From positions 11,444 to 24,271 of the forward strand of contig BDDC01001393.1 in the NCBI GenBank assembly GCA_001662425.1: a stretch of DNA of 12,828 nt. Reading direction: 5' to 3'. Shown in pieces: positions 1 to 7,371 of this stretch. Source of the DNA: Chlamydomonas sphaeroides. Its lineage: Eukaryota; Chlorophyta; Chlorophyceae; Chlamydomonadales; Chlamydomonadaceae. Position numbers and translations under genes: made by a program. Every line of letters starts with the position of its first letter. Positions within the stretch are counted from its first letter, which is position 1. The notes beneath the pieces were generated by a model. The model searched no databases. It saw nothing but the letters and a program-made list of their open reading frames with translations, and had not been told where the DNA came from.

Positions 1-59
1 TTCTGTGCTCCGACGGTGGGGGATCTGAGGGCCCCATCATTTTTTGTTAGTGCCTTGCG

Positions 60-170
60 CCATGTGGCACTTTGACTCGGTCCCCATTTCCTGCTTTCCT
101 GTTTCCTTTCTCGGTTTCTGTTTCTGCTTCCTGTTTGTAATCTATCTCTCTCAAAGCATGTGTTAGGGTG
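60..170 (-). other. Purine-rich tract downstream of the methyltransferase-like fragment
   Basis: The plus strand is nearly pure pyrimidine from about 86 to 158, with degenerate TTTCTG/TTCCTG hexamers. On the element's coding strand it is purine-rich. This is where coding homology ends. It could be a polypurine tract priming plus-strand synthesis just upstream of a 3' LTR, or simple-sequence DNA at a junction. The next bases on the minus strand begin TGGGG near 93-89, but no matching LTR start was found to the right, so this stays a suggestion. Confidence 0.3.
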
Positions 171-600
171 TGGTGGTGGCAGCGGGTCCAAACACGGCCA
201 TGCAGTGGAGCCGCTGGGGTGTGCCTCATTGGCGCAGACCTGATAGCCATGGGCGCTCAGGCACTCCATGCGTGTCCCGTCGCCTGAGCAGGGGTCCAGA
301 ATGCTTGGCGAACGGCTGGTGTCCAGGTGGTCCAGTAGCCAGTCCAGGGCCTCAACAGTGGGCGCGGGTGCCCCAGTGAGACCATCCGGCAGGCGGTCAG
401 GCATGCCGGCAGCGAGCTCCACCGGACAGCGCAGCTTCAGCAGTGCCGCACCGCGTGCACCAGCCAAACTGAGCTCCCACGTGTCAGGCAGGTCCAAGGC
501 CAGTGCCGCGGTGGCGGTGGCGAGGACCGAGAGTGGACTCAACCCCAAGGCACCGTGTAGCCGGGCGCTGGGGGCCCTCCCATGGGCCTGGTGTGGCCGG
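170..600 (-). pseudogene. Class I SAM-dependent methyltransferase-like fragment at the element's C-terminus
   Basis: One minus frame is open from about 620 to the window edge. At 294-240 it reads ILDPCSGDGT, then CLSAHGYQVCANEAHPSG. This is the pattern of SAM-binding motif I (hydrophobic-D-P-x-x-G-x-G) followed about 17 residues later by an acidic residue closing strand 2. The upstream stretch (about 500-300) is Leu/Ala-rich and helical, ending EALDWLLDHLD before motif I. No catalytic motif such as DPPY/NPPF is seen: after CLDPL (about 195) the frame runs into Pro-rich and then Arg/Lys/Glu/Asn-rich sequence typical of translated purine-rich DNA. The domain therefore seems cut after motif I, or interrupted. 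It lies in a different frame from the PHD segment, so a frameshift near 570-600 is needed. I recall similar domains behind PHD fingers in volvocine gypsy elements, but that is from memory. Substrate unknown. Confidence 0.5.
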
Positions 601-631
601 CCATGGCGAGAACATGCATGGTGTTGCCACG

Positions 632-724
632 GTGTGAGAGAACATGCTTAATGTCGGTTGGGCTCAGGTGCTCAACCGAGCCATCACTGTAGTGCTCCTC
701 AAGGTACTTGAGCTCAACGAAGCC
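632..724 (-). pseudogene. Tudor/agenet-like segment downstream of the PHD finger
   Basis: Beyond the TGA at 725-727 the PHD frame continues with coding character: VELKYLEEHYSDGSVEHL, then SPTDIKHVL. The pattern Y-x-D-G-x-x-E-x-L followed by a short helix is typical of small Tudor/agenet-like beta-barrel repeats, which bind modified histone tails or sit beside PHD fingers. Only about 31 residues fit, roughly half a domain, so the assignment is tentative. It could simply be linker. Confidence 0.3.
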
Positions 725-1081
725 TCAATTGGAGTGGTCCTTGATGCAGCGAGCGATGACCAGGCTGTCCATCTGCTGAGCAGCCTCCAGTAGACGGCGC
801 TTGGCCGCCGTGAACCGTTGCGGCTTGGGCTCCAGACAGGGTGCAGGCTCCGGCTTGCTGTCAACGACGGCCGGCGTGATGCCGCGGGAGTGGCAGTCAG
901 GGCAGGTCCACGTGCCCGCGGGAAGGCGCTTGAGCGGCGGTGTGAGGCAAAGCAGGTGCCATCCCGTGCCGCAGCCGTTGCACATGGCCATCTTGCTCTC
1001 GTGCCCCGTGAAGGCGCAGATCTCGCACTCCAGGCTCAGCGGTGGTACAGTGATGTGAGGGTCCATGATGGGGTCGAGATC
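725..1081 (-). pseudogene. PHD finger (C4HC3) fused behind integrase
   Basis: All eight zinc ligands are present at 1027-893: CEIC, then CNGC, WH, C and CPDC. In the local open frame beginning MDPHITV these are C14, C17, C29, C32, H37, C40, C55 and C58. The sequence between, GWHLLCLTPPLKRLPAGTW, is classic PHD-finger sequence with the conserved Trp two residues before the last Cys pair. PHD fingers read histone H3 tail states, so a role in targeting integration to chromatin, as chromodomains do in chromoviruses, is a reasonable inference. The frame is the same as the integrase C-terminus, separated only by a TAA at 1082-1084, so integrase and PHD were probably one polypeptide. A Lys/Arg-rich helical tail (AAKRRLLEAAQQMDSLVIAR) follows, ending at TGA 725-727. 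Confidence 0.9.
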
Positions 1082-1084
1082 TTA

Positions 1085-2216
1085 GAGGTGACAGGGCATG
1101 AGCGTGCTGACGTGCTTGTTGCGCTTGGTGCCGTCACGCCCAGTCAGCGTGGCGACACCAGAATCACTGACCTCCATGATGCGCAGTACCTCCTCACAAG
1201 TTGGTAGCGGCAGGGTGTTGGTGTGGTTGCGCTGCAGCACGTAGACATAGTCGCCAGGGTGGAAGCTGGTGAAGCGCAGCTTGTAGCCACCAGCACACAC
1301 ACAAGTGTAGAACCAGCGTCGAAGTCAAGCGGCTCCAGGAACATGTTGCCGGCCCCCATGGGGATGAGCGGCCGCCCGCCGTACACGAGCTCGATGGGTG
1401 ACTTACCCGTGGTGCTCTGAGGTGAGCAGCGGTAGCCCAGCAGCACCCACTGCAAGTACTCGTCCCAACTGTCCACGGTGCTGTGCTCAGTGCAGTACTT
1501 GTGAAGCGCGCACTTGCACACCTGGACCACTTGCTCAGCAGTGCTGTTGGCTTGCAGATGGTTGGGCGAAGTGTCCCGGTGGTCAATGGAGCACTGCTCA
1601 AGCAGGGCAGCGAAGGCGCCTTAGAACTCCATTGGTAACCACCTTGGCAGGGGCAGAGCACGTTGGACAGGAAGGTGTTGGCAACCTCCCCAGATGATTT
1701 GCCGCGTAGCGGTATCATGTCGACATGTTTGGTCCAGTCCTCCACGCAGACCATGACATAGCAATAGCCCGTGATGGTGGGTGTCAGGTCGCCAGCCAGA
1801 TCCACGTGCCAGCGGTAGAAGGGTCCTCGTACAGGAAGTGAGTTGAGCTGTGGCGGCACCATGTTGCCTGATGTGCTGGCTCGGTCGCACAGCGCACAGC
1901 ACGCCACGATGTACTCCACGTCGTGAGACATGTTGTACCACCAGAAGCCATTCTGGACCAGACTGAGCGTGCATCGTGCACCCCAGTGGCCAAGGTGATG
2001 GTGGGCCTTCTCAATGATCTCGTGTCTCCGGTCTGGCGAGGGGACCTTGCACAGTGTCCCGTTGGGCATGCGACGGTAGAGCCAGTTGGTGCGGTCGTCA
2101 TAGCGGTAGTTGGTGGTGTGTCGCACCACCCGTCGTGCAGTGTCATCAACAGTGCCAGAGGGGCAGCTGCCGTTGACTAGGTAGTGAAGCAGCGGCTTGT
2201 CATTCCATGGGTCCAT
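1085..2216 (-). pseudogene. Retroviral-type integrase (HHCC, DDE core, C-terminal domain), broken
   Basis: It would insert the element's cDNA into the host genome. The zinc-binding N-domain is intact: AHHHLGHWG gives the His pair (~2003-1986) and CCALCD the Cys pair (~1898-1887). The core begins YRWHVDLAGD with the first catalytic Asp at 1800-1802. The second catalytic position (1631-1633) reads VVTNG, Asn where the family has Asp. The Glu is at 1534-1536, about 32 codons further (family spacing 35), in QANSTAEQVVQV. At least three frames are needed, with shifts near 1655, 1615 and 1310. The stretch DEYLQWVLLGYRCSPQSTTG, then PIELVYG, is typical core C-terminus. Between PLDFDAGS and FHPGDYVYV (~1320-1260) the usual 40 or more residues appear deleted. 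The frame ends at TAA 1082-1084. Inactive because of the Asp-to-Asn change and frameshifts. Confidence 0.88.
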
Positions 2217-2358
2217 TGCAGTGCCCGTGGCCTGCTCTTGGGCCTCAGCTACCTTGGCGGTGAGGGTGGTGTGCCAGCTCTGGTTGGACTGTTGGTGTTG
2301 CAGAGCCAGGCTGACAAAGGCCACAGGGGTCTGCACTGGTGAAGCGATTTCCTCCTCT

Positions 2359-2368
2359 CCCCCCCCCC
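2359..2368. repeat. Homopolymer C10 (G10 on the coding strand)
   Basis: Ten consecutive C on the plus strand lie in the linker between the methyltransferase-like region and the integrase zinc domain. On the coding strand it encodes the glycines of WGGGEEE. It is a likely replication-slippage or sequencing-error site, so local frame calls are less certain. Confidence 0.8.
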
Positions 2369-2447
2369 AGCGCTGAGCCCAGGGGTGTGACGCAGCCGGG
2401 CGGTCCGCCAGCCGCACCATGTGGTGCGGCGTGACAAAGTTGCACTG

Positions 2448-3297
2448 TAGGGCTTGGGTCATGGCGAGGAGGTGCTCGGCAGCTGGAGCGCTGACACCAC
2501 TGAGCAGGGCCATCACAGTGGGGCTGTCATGCGCCGACCGCGAGGCAGCATCCTGGTCCGCGACAGAGGTGGGGTCAACTGCTAGCACCGCGGCGACCTC
2601 ACGTGAGGAGAGTGGGAACCAGCGGTGAAGGTGATGGTTCGCTCCCCGGTGTTGCCGAGAGCGAACTGGGCAGATAGCCGGCCGCCGGTGTAGCCGGGGC
2701 AGCAATGATGCGAGCACCTGCCGGTGTGGCCGGGGGTGGTGACGGCGGTACCGAAGGCAGTGCCATGGTGGTGATGTCTCCGGGTGGCAGCATAACGATG
2801 GGGCGGCCAGGCATGTCAGAGGCCAAGTAAGGGGCCGCCCGCGGCTCAGTGCACATGGGTAGGAGACGAGTTGGCAGGGCATCGGCCGCCGGCCGCACGT
2901 CGCACGGCCAGGCGGCGTCCGTCACCACACGGAGTAGGTGAGTGGCCTCCACAAGGTTAGTCCAGTACTGGGTGATGGCATGCTGTGAGCAGCCCAGTCC
3001 GGCTTGGTCAACGGCAAAGCTCTGGCTGAAGCGTTGGTCGCTGGGAGGCAGCATGGCTGACTCCAGCAGGAAGCCTGGCAGCAGGCATGGTTGCAGCTCT
3101 TGCAGCAGGCCGATCAGGGAGAGCACACGGGCAGGCGTGGCGCCGGGCGAGTCAAGGTTGCCCGCCACGAGACACTGAGTGCCAGTGCAGGCTCCTAGAT
3201 CCACGAGATGGTCAGTGTTGATGGGGCCCTCGGGGAGGGCTGCCCATGGCTGGTCAGCAGCACGCACCAACAGCTGAGCAGGGAATTCCGCGTGCAG
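2448..3297 (-). pseudogene. C5-cytosine DNA methyltransferase-like domain inside gypsy pol
   Basis: The frame runs on from RNase H after TAG 3298-3300. It contains CLVAG, then DSPGAT (3174-3136), where the C5-methyltransferase catalytic loop motif IV (…G-x-P-C-Q-x-x-S) is expected. The Pro-Cys-Gln itself is missing. Next come a helix LIGLLQELQP, then PGFLLESAM (~3085-3055), matching the motif VI strand that carries Glu-Asn-Val in active enzymes (Glu kept here, ESA). Then comes GCSQHAITQYWTNLV (2994-2950), matching motif VIII, which usually reads Q-x-R-x-R before an aromatic Trp/Tyr-Thr-Asn. After a Pro/Ala-rich spacer and a frameshift near 2640, LSSREVAAVLAVDPTSV (2612-2562) resembles the motif IX/X region. 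Motif I is absent or N-terminally deleted. DNA cytosine methyltransferases captured by retrotransposons are known in some algae and protists. This copy cannot be catalytic. The identification rests on motif order and remembered family patterns, not a search. Confidence 0.6.
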
Positions 3298-3300
3298 CTA

Positions 3301-4305
3301 GTGGAGGCAGCACCGCAGCAGGCCGTGGTCTGAAGGGGGAACGTCCAAGTCATAGTCCTGCATGATGAGAGCCCATTGTGAGTACTGCCCTGTGAGGTTC
3401 TGTTTCTCCATCAGCCAGAGCAGCAGCGCGTGGTCAGTGATGAGGGTGACGTGCACGCCGTGAAGGTACGGGTGCAGCACCTTCATAGCCCAGCAGGCCG
3501 CCAGCATCTCCCCCTTGTAACTGGTGTAGTTGTGCTCATGGGCATTAAGAGAGCAGCTGATGCAGGTGCAGAGGTACTCGTTGCCCTGATCGTCCAGTTG
3601 CCCCAGCACGGTGCTGATGCCGAGGGCCAAGAAGTCAGTGTGGAGGATGAGCGGACGGTTGGGATCTACACGCCGCAGCAGCAGCCCCTCCTTACTGAAC
3701 TCTGCCTTCACCTTGTCTAGAGCCACCTGATGCTTGGGCTGCCATGTGTCCGGCCCCCACACCACACCTTTGCGCATCAGCTCGTTGAGCGGGTTGGTGA
3801 TGCAGGAGTAGTGCAGCAGGTAGCAGCAGTAGTAGTTGCACATGCCCAGGATGGACTGCAGCTCCGTCAGGTTGTGCAGTGGCTGGATGGCTTGAATGGC
3901 AGCGATCTTGGCCTGCATCGGGTGTAGCCCTTTCGTGCTCACCATGTGGCCTAACAACTCCACGCTGTTGGTGCAGACAATGGTCTTCTCTGGGTGGAGC
4001 TTGATATTAATGCTCTCCATCATCACAATGAAGCAGCGCAACTGCTCCAAATGCTCCTCCACCGTGTCCGACGCAATCAGGCAGTCATCCACAAACACGA
4101 AAACAGAGTTTTCCAGCCCAGCCTCACACACGTGATGAGATATGACCCTTTGCCATTGAGCAGTTGCCCGCCTAGCCCCATGAAACAGGTGCCGGTAAAG
4201 ATAGAGGGAATTGTTCCACCGAAGCTGGTCTTGTGCTGATCAAAGGTCCAATCATTCGCAGAACACCCAGCCTCCATCCAAGTCCTTGACGAACCTTGAG
4301 TCCTC
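3301..4305 (-). pseudogene. Reverse transcriptase (gapped) and RNase H
   Basis: It copies element RNA into DNA and degrades the RNA strand. The RT start is visible as RFVKDLDGGWVFC (4296-4258), the first conserved gypsy RT block. It is followed by TGA 4252-4254 and TGA 4240-4242, then about 35 residues later by RATAQWQRV, and VFVFVDDCLIASD with the catalytic Asp pair at 4084-4089 (motif C). The stretch between the first block and RATAQWQRV is far too short: the motif A region with the first catalytic Asp is missing. Thumb/connection sequence follows (INIKLHPEKTIV; ELLGHMVSTKGLHP; LQSILGMCNYY). RNase H is more complete: LHTDFLALGI (Asp 3634-3636), YKGEMLAACWA (Glu 3508-3510) and ITDHALLLWL (Asp 3433-3435). 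Its last Asp block is not recognisable before TAG 3298-3300. Confidence 0.93.
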
Positions 4306-5121
4306 AGGAAGGGTCCGAGCACCGTCAGGGGTCGTGACATTGGCGGGTGATGGTGTTGCGCCGCTGCCGGCTGCCAGTGCTACGTGCAGATCAGAAGGGC
4401 TTGGTTGGTAGAGCGGATGGTGCCCACCGCTGGGGCACGGCGCCCATGGGAGCAGGGCGCCGCACCCAGGCACCCAAGAGAGGGTGTAGGGTGTTATCGC
4501 CCCCAGCCCCCCCAGACCGATGTCTGCTCGGGGCGTGAAGGTCGGAATGGCGCCGGCCGAGTGTCAGCCGTTGAACACCAGCATCAGCAGGAGGGTGACA
4601 AGCATGCTGGTGCTGAAAGCGAGACGGCAGAGCAGCAGCGTGGCCGTGCCCCGTCAGCCCCGCCCGGGCCCCTCCAGCATTGCCGAGGGCCCTGCCTTGC
4701 AATGCTGTGAATGCCCGTCTAGGCCTTGGTGCTTGTGTAGGGCATGTTGCACGCTCTTGACGGAGGCAATGAGCTCCTACCGTGCCGCCTCTCGGTCAGC
4801 GCGTTCCTGCTGCTCTCATAAAGCGTCCAGCTTGGCCTCCTTCTTGCTGACCCGGTGTAGCCAGCGGTTGTAGGCCTTGGTCTCCTGGTGAGCCAGTTGC
4901 CGCTGGTAGAGGTAGCGCCAGTGGTTGACGTCTGCCTCCAATGCCTCCAGATCCGAGTCCAGTAGGGCATCCTCGACCTCACTGTCTGCGGGGGAGATCT
5001 CCTCCTGCTCATCGTCAGGCGCAGAGCGGCCTGGCGTAAGGACTGGTGGATGGCCTCCGGATACCTCGTAGGGATGAGTGGCTGAGGGGATGCCGGCGTG
5101 GCCAGGTCCTCCTCACGCCCG
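4306..5121 (-). pseudogene. Protease-RT linker with charged coiled coil, decayed
   Basis: The pol frame persists but carries stops at 5113-5115 (TGA), 4816-4818 (TGA), 4777-4779 (TAG), 4654-4656 (TGA) and 4564-4566 (TGA). Between 5031 and 4819 the protein is very acidic, then heptad-like: DDEQEEISPADSEVEDALLD, then LEALEADVNHWRYLYQRQLA, then KKEAKLDAL. After the next stop it continues EQQERADREAAR. This looks like a coiled-coil linker or dimerisation segment between protease and RT. From 4660 to 4310 only Ala/Gly/Pro-rich low-complexity sequence is seen, leading into the first RT block. No enzyme motif is recognised. Confidence 0.55.
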
Positions 5122-6810
5122 TCATCCGGTAGGAACACTGCCGGTGTGGCTGAGCCAGTAGTCTCCTTGTCCTCTTGTAGCCCGTTGCATGCTCCCCCCC
5201 TGCCACGGCGCAGCCGGGCAGGTAGTGACAGCAATGCGCATGGCGAGGGCCTGCACAGGAGGATCTACATGGAAGGTGGCCTTGATGCTGCTGTCGGCCA
5301 GCAGCGAGAGAGTGCAGTTGAGAGCCCCGTGGTCCACAGCAGCCCGCATTGGTGCGTGGAAATCATATCCCAGCACGACCCCAACTGGCAGGTTGTCCAT
5401 GACGGGCAGGTCGTCAAGGTGAATGGCCATGGCCTCCCCGTTGTCAAGCTGCAGGATGCAGGTGGTGCCCCACAGTGTGCGGCTGTAGGTGAGTGTGACC
5501 AAGGTGTCCAGGGGCCGATATGGAATCAGTGAGTGCTCCTCAATGCCAAAGACGCCATCAAAGGGCTGAATGTCTGCCACCATGTCGCTTCTGATTAGCG
5601 CAGCACGCCCCGTGAAGCCGATGTCAATGCCGACGAGGTGACTGTTGAACGCTTGGTTGCCCACCTGAAAGTCAAACCTGGGGAAGTTGCTGTTGAGGCA
5701 GCACTCCATCTTGCTGTCAACAGTGAGGATGGGCGCCGGGCCACGGGCAGGCAGCTGTCCGTGCCAGTCGAGGCGAGCAGCGTGGCGGATTACTGGGGAT
5801 GCCCGATAGATGCAGCCGTGGTACGTGGGCACTCGCACTGAGTCCATGCTGTCGCCCCGTAGGATGCGTGAGTCAATACGATCCTGTGTGAAGGGCAAGT
5901 GCTGTGGTGCGGCGGCCTTGGGCTTGGCGGATGTCCACCGGACGTCAGGCAGTCCAGCTCGCTGCTCCTCTGCGGCTGCCTCTTGCATGGGCTCCTCTAG
6001 ATCTTCGTGGCCTTGGGCTGCCAGCACCGCAGGACCCAACAGGCACAAGGGGGGCGGTAGCGTGATTTCATTGGGCCTAGCCGGTGCAGCCGGGGCCCGA
6101 CGCGGTTCTGCTGTGCGTTGGCACGATGGTGGTTGACGACCAGCAGTGGCCTCAGGCGGTTGCTCAGATGGCTGAAGTGGCAGCGGTGCAGGGGCCTCTG
6201 CTGGCTCCGGCATGACATGACAATAGGCGGCGCCATAGTAAGCATTCACTTGATGGTCCGAAGCCAGCACCTCCTCCATGGCCTGCATGAAAGCCGACAT
6301 CCCCGGGAGCTCATGAAGCACAGCGACAGCGTACTGGTTGCGGCGCCAGCGGAAGAAGCTGGGCCAGCCACCCTCACGGGCCTCCTCCTCATGCCGCCGC
6401 TTGGCAGCCGTGTTCCACCACAGGTTCTTCGGAAGCTGCAGGAACAGGTAGGCCAATGGATAATTGTAGTTCCCAGCCCACGGCTCCAGGTCATGGATCC
6501 ACCCAGTGTGCAAAGCTGATGCCTGCAGGGGGCTCCTGCTGTGGTTCATGGTTGCAGTGCGGACGGCGGCCAGGCAGGCGGGCACCACAATGCCATGCGC
6601 ATCCATGAGGCGGCAGACCGGACAGCTGGGGATGGATCCGGTGAGCGGGCCACGCCAACCCTTGAAGCCAGACGGGGTGGTAGGCGGCTGAGCTGAAGTC
6701 CCAGCACCACCCCGGCAATCACGCTCATCCCGCCGCCCTCGGTCACGGTCACCGCTGCGATCATGGCTGGGTCGCGACGGGGAGAGCGGGAGCGGCTGCG
6801 CGCGGAACAT
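5122..6810 (-). CDS. Pol N-terminal frame: Cys/His cluster, unknown module and retropepsin-like protease
   Basis: This is the longest well-formed open frame of the element: 562 codons from ATG 6810 to TGA 5122-5124. The start is only the first in-frame Met after a TGA near 6858, and the true protein is a polyprotein. Residues 16-34 are Arg/Asp-rich (DRSGDRDRGRRDERD). Residues 63-79 are CPVCRLMDAHGIVVPAC, a C-x2-C-x5-H-x6-C cluster, possibly a variant nucleocapsid zinc knuckle. Residues 100-200 form a Trp/Tyr-rich globular module of unknown role. Residues 200-300 are Pro/Ala/Glu-rich linker. Residues 361-515 look like a retropepsin: LVGIDIGFTGRAALI places DIG (5617-5625) where D-T/S-G is usual, and GVVLGYDFHAPMRAAVD (5362-5385 region) matches the hydrophobic-L-G-x-D block near the retropepsin C-terminus. 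The role would be polyprotein cleavage. With Ile in place of Thr/Ser, activity is doubtful. Confidence 0.65.
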   Translation of the reverse strand: MFRAQPLPLSPSRPSHDRSGDRDRGRRDERDCRGGAGTSAQPPTTPSGFKGWRGPLTGSIPSCPVCRLMDAHGIVVPACLAAVRTATMNHSRSPLQASALHTGWIHDLEPWAGNYNYPLAYLFLQLPKNLWWNTAAKRRHEEEAREGGWPSFFRWRRNQYAVAVLHELPGMSAFMQAMEEVLASDHQVNAYYGAAYCHVMPEPAEAPAPLPLQPSEQPPEATAGRQPPSCQRTAEPRRAPAAPARPNEITLPPPLCLLGPAVLAAQGHEDLEEPMQEAAAEEQRAGLPDVRWTSAKPKAAAPQHLPFTQDRIDSRILRGDSMDSVRVPTYHGCIYRASPVIRHAARLDWHGQLPARGPAPILTVDSKMECCLNSNFPRFDFQVGNQAFNSHLVGIDIGFTGRAALIRSDMVADIQPFDGVFGIEEHSLIPYRPLDTLVTLTYSRTLWGTTCILQLDNGEAMAIHLDDLPVMDNLPVGVVLGYDFHAPMRAAVDHGALNCTLSLLADSSIKATFHVDPPVQALAMRIAVTTCPAAPWQGGSMQRATRGQGDYWLSHTGSVPTG

Positions 6811-7023
6811 GGGCGGCGCCCGGGGTCCCGACGCTGTGACCCCCTGCCATGACGGTCATCCTCACAATCTCCAAACGCATGCTCGTGCGCACCAGCGGTG
6901 TTGAGCCGCAGCTCGACATAGCCGCTGAGAGGCGTGTGGAGCCTGGCAATGGCGTCAGCCAACTCCGTCTTGCAGGTACCGCCCTGCAAGTTGAGCATGA
7001 GGCGGCCTGGCCGGTGCTCGTCG
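6770..7023 (-). pseudogene. RS-rich nucleic-acid-binding segment (frame-shifted)
   Basis: The coding signal leaves the main frame here. The adjacent minus frame reads LQGGTCKTELADAIARLHTP, then YVELRLNTAGAHEHAFGD, then a basic Arg-Ser tract, CSARSRSRSPRRD. At about 6770 the basic character resumes in the main frame as HDRSGDRDRGRRDERD. The sequence before 7024 and after 6770 is in one frame, so two compensating indels are the simplest explanation. RS/RD tracts near a Cys/His cluster suggest an RNA-binding nucleocapsid-like role. No named family is recognised. Confidence 0.45.
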
Positions 7024-7371
7024 TCAATGCTGGTGCCCGCCGTGCAGTGGCGGCAGGTAGCACGGCGGCTTGTAGACAACTTGTGGCCGGGAGCGCCTGG
7101 CCGACGGGGCCACTGCGACGGGCCGTGTTGGGGCTGAACGTGCCACCTGATGTGGCTGACTCGCCACCTGGGAGCTAGGCACCGGCTGAGGGGGCTGCAG
7201 TTCCACGGGCGGCACCATCTTCTCAGGGGCCTTGGCGTGTTGTGCAGCCGCTGCCGCCTCTTTGTGCTCCTCCTCTGAGAGAAAGGCCTCAATGTCTTCG
7301 AGCTCAGTGTCCTCAGGTGGGATGTGCCCAGGGTCCTCCTCTTGAGCGAGCGGGAAGGTAGCAATCGACAA
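7024..7371 (-). pseudogene. Acidic, Pro/Ala-rich linker of the polyprotein
   Basis: The frame runs from 7371 to TGA 7024-7026. It begins with an acidic stretch (DPGHIPPEDTELEDIEAF, then LSEEEHKEAAAAAQ), followed by Pro/Val/Gln-rich sequence (PVELQPPQPVPSSQVASQ) and a basic tail. The open frame has no ATG. It is preceded in the same frame by TGA 7399-7401, so it is an interior piece of a longer protein. Composition suggests a disordered spacer. It is in frame with the protease-like region upstream and the retropepsin-like frame downstream. Confidence 0.45.

Noticed and set aside
268..651. Plus-strand open frames across the element (for example 268-651, 8579-9091, 9578-10390)
   Set aside because: They overlie minus-strand coding regions with recognisable domains and show no family motif; they are antisense shadows of GC-rich codons.
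4570..4640. Possible transmembrane helix (MLVTLLLMLVF) before RT
   Set aside because: It lies in a stretch with nearby in-frame stops and low-complexity CTG/CAG-like DNA; no envelope-like context.
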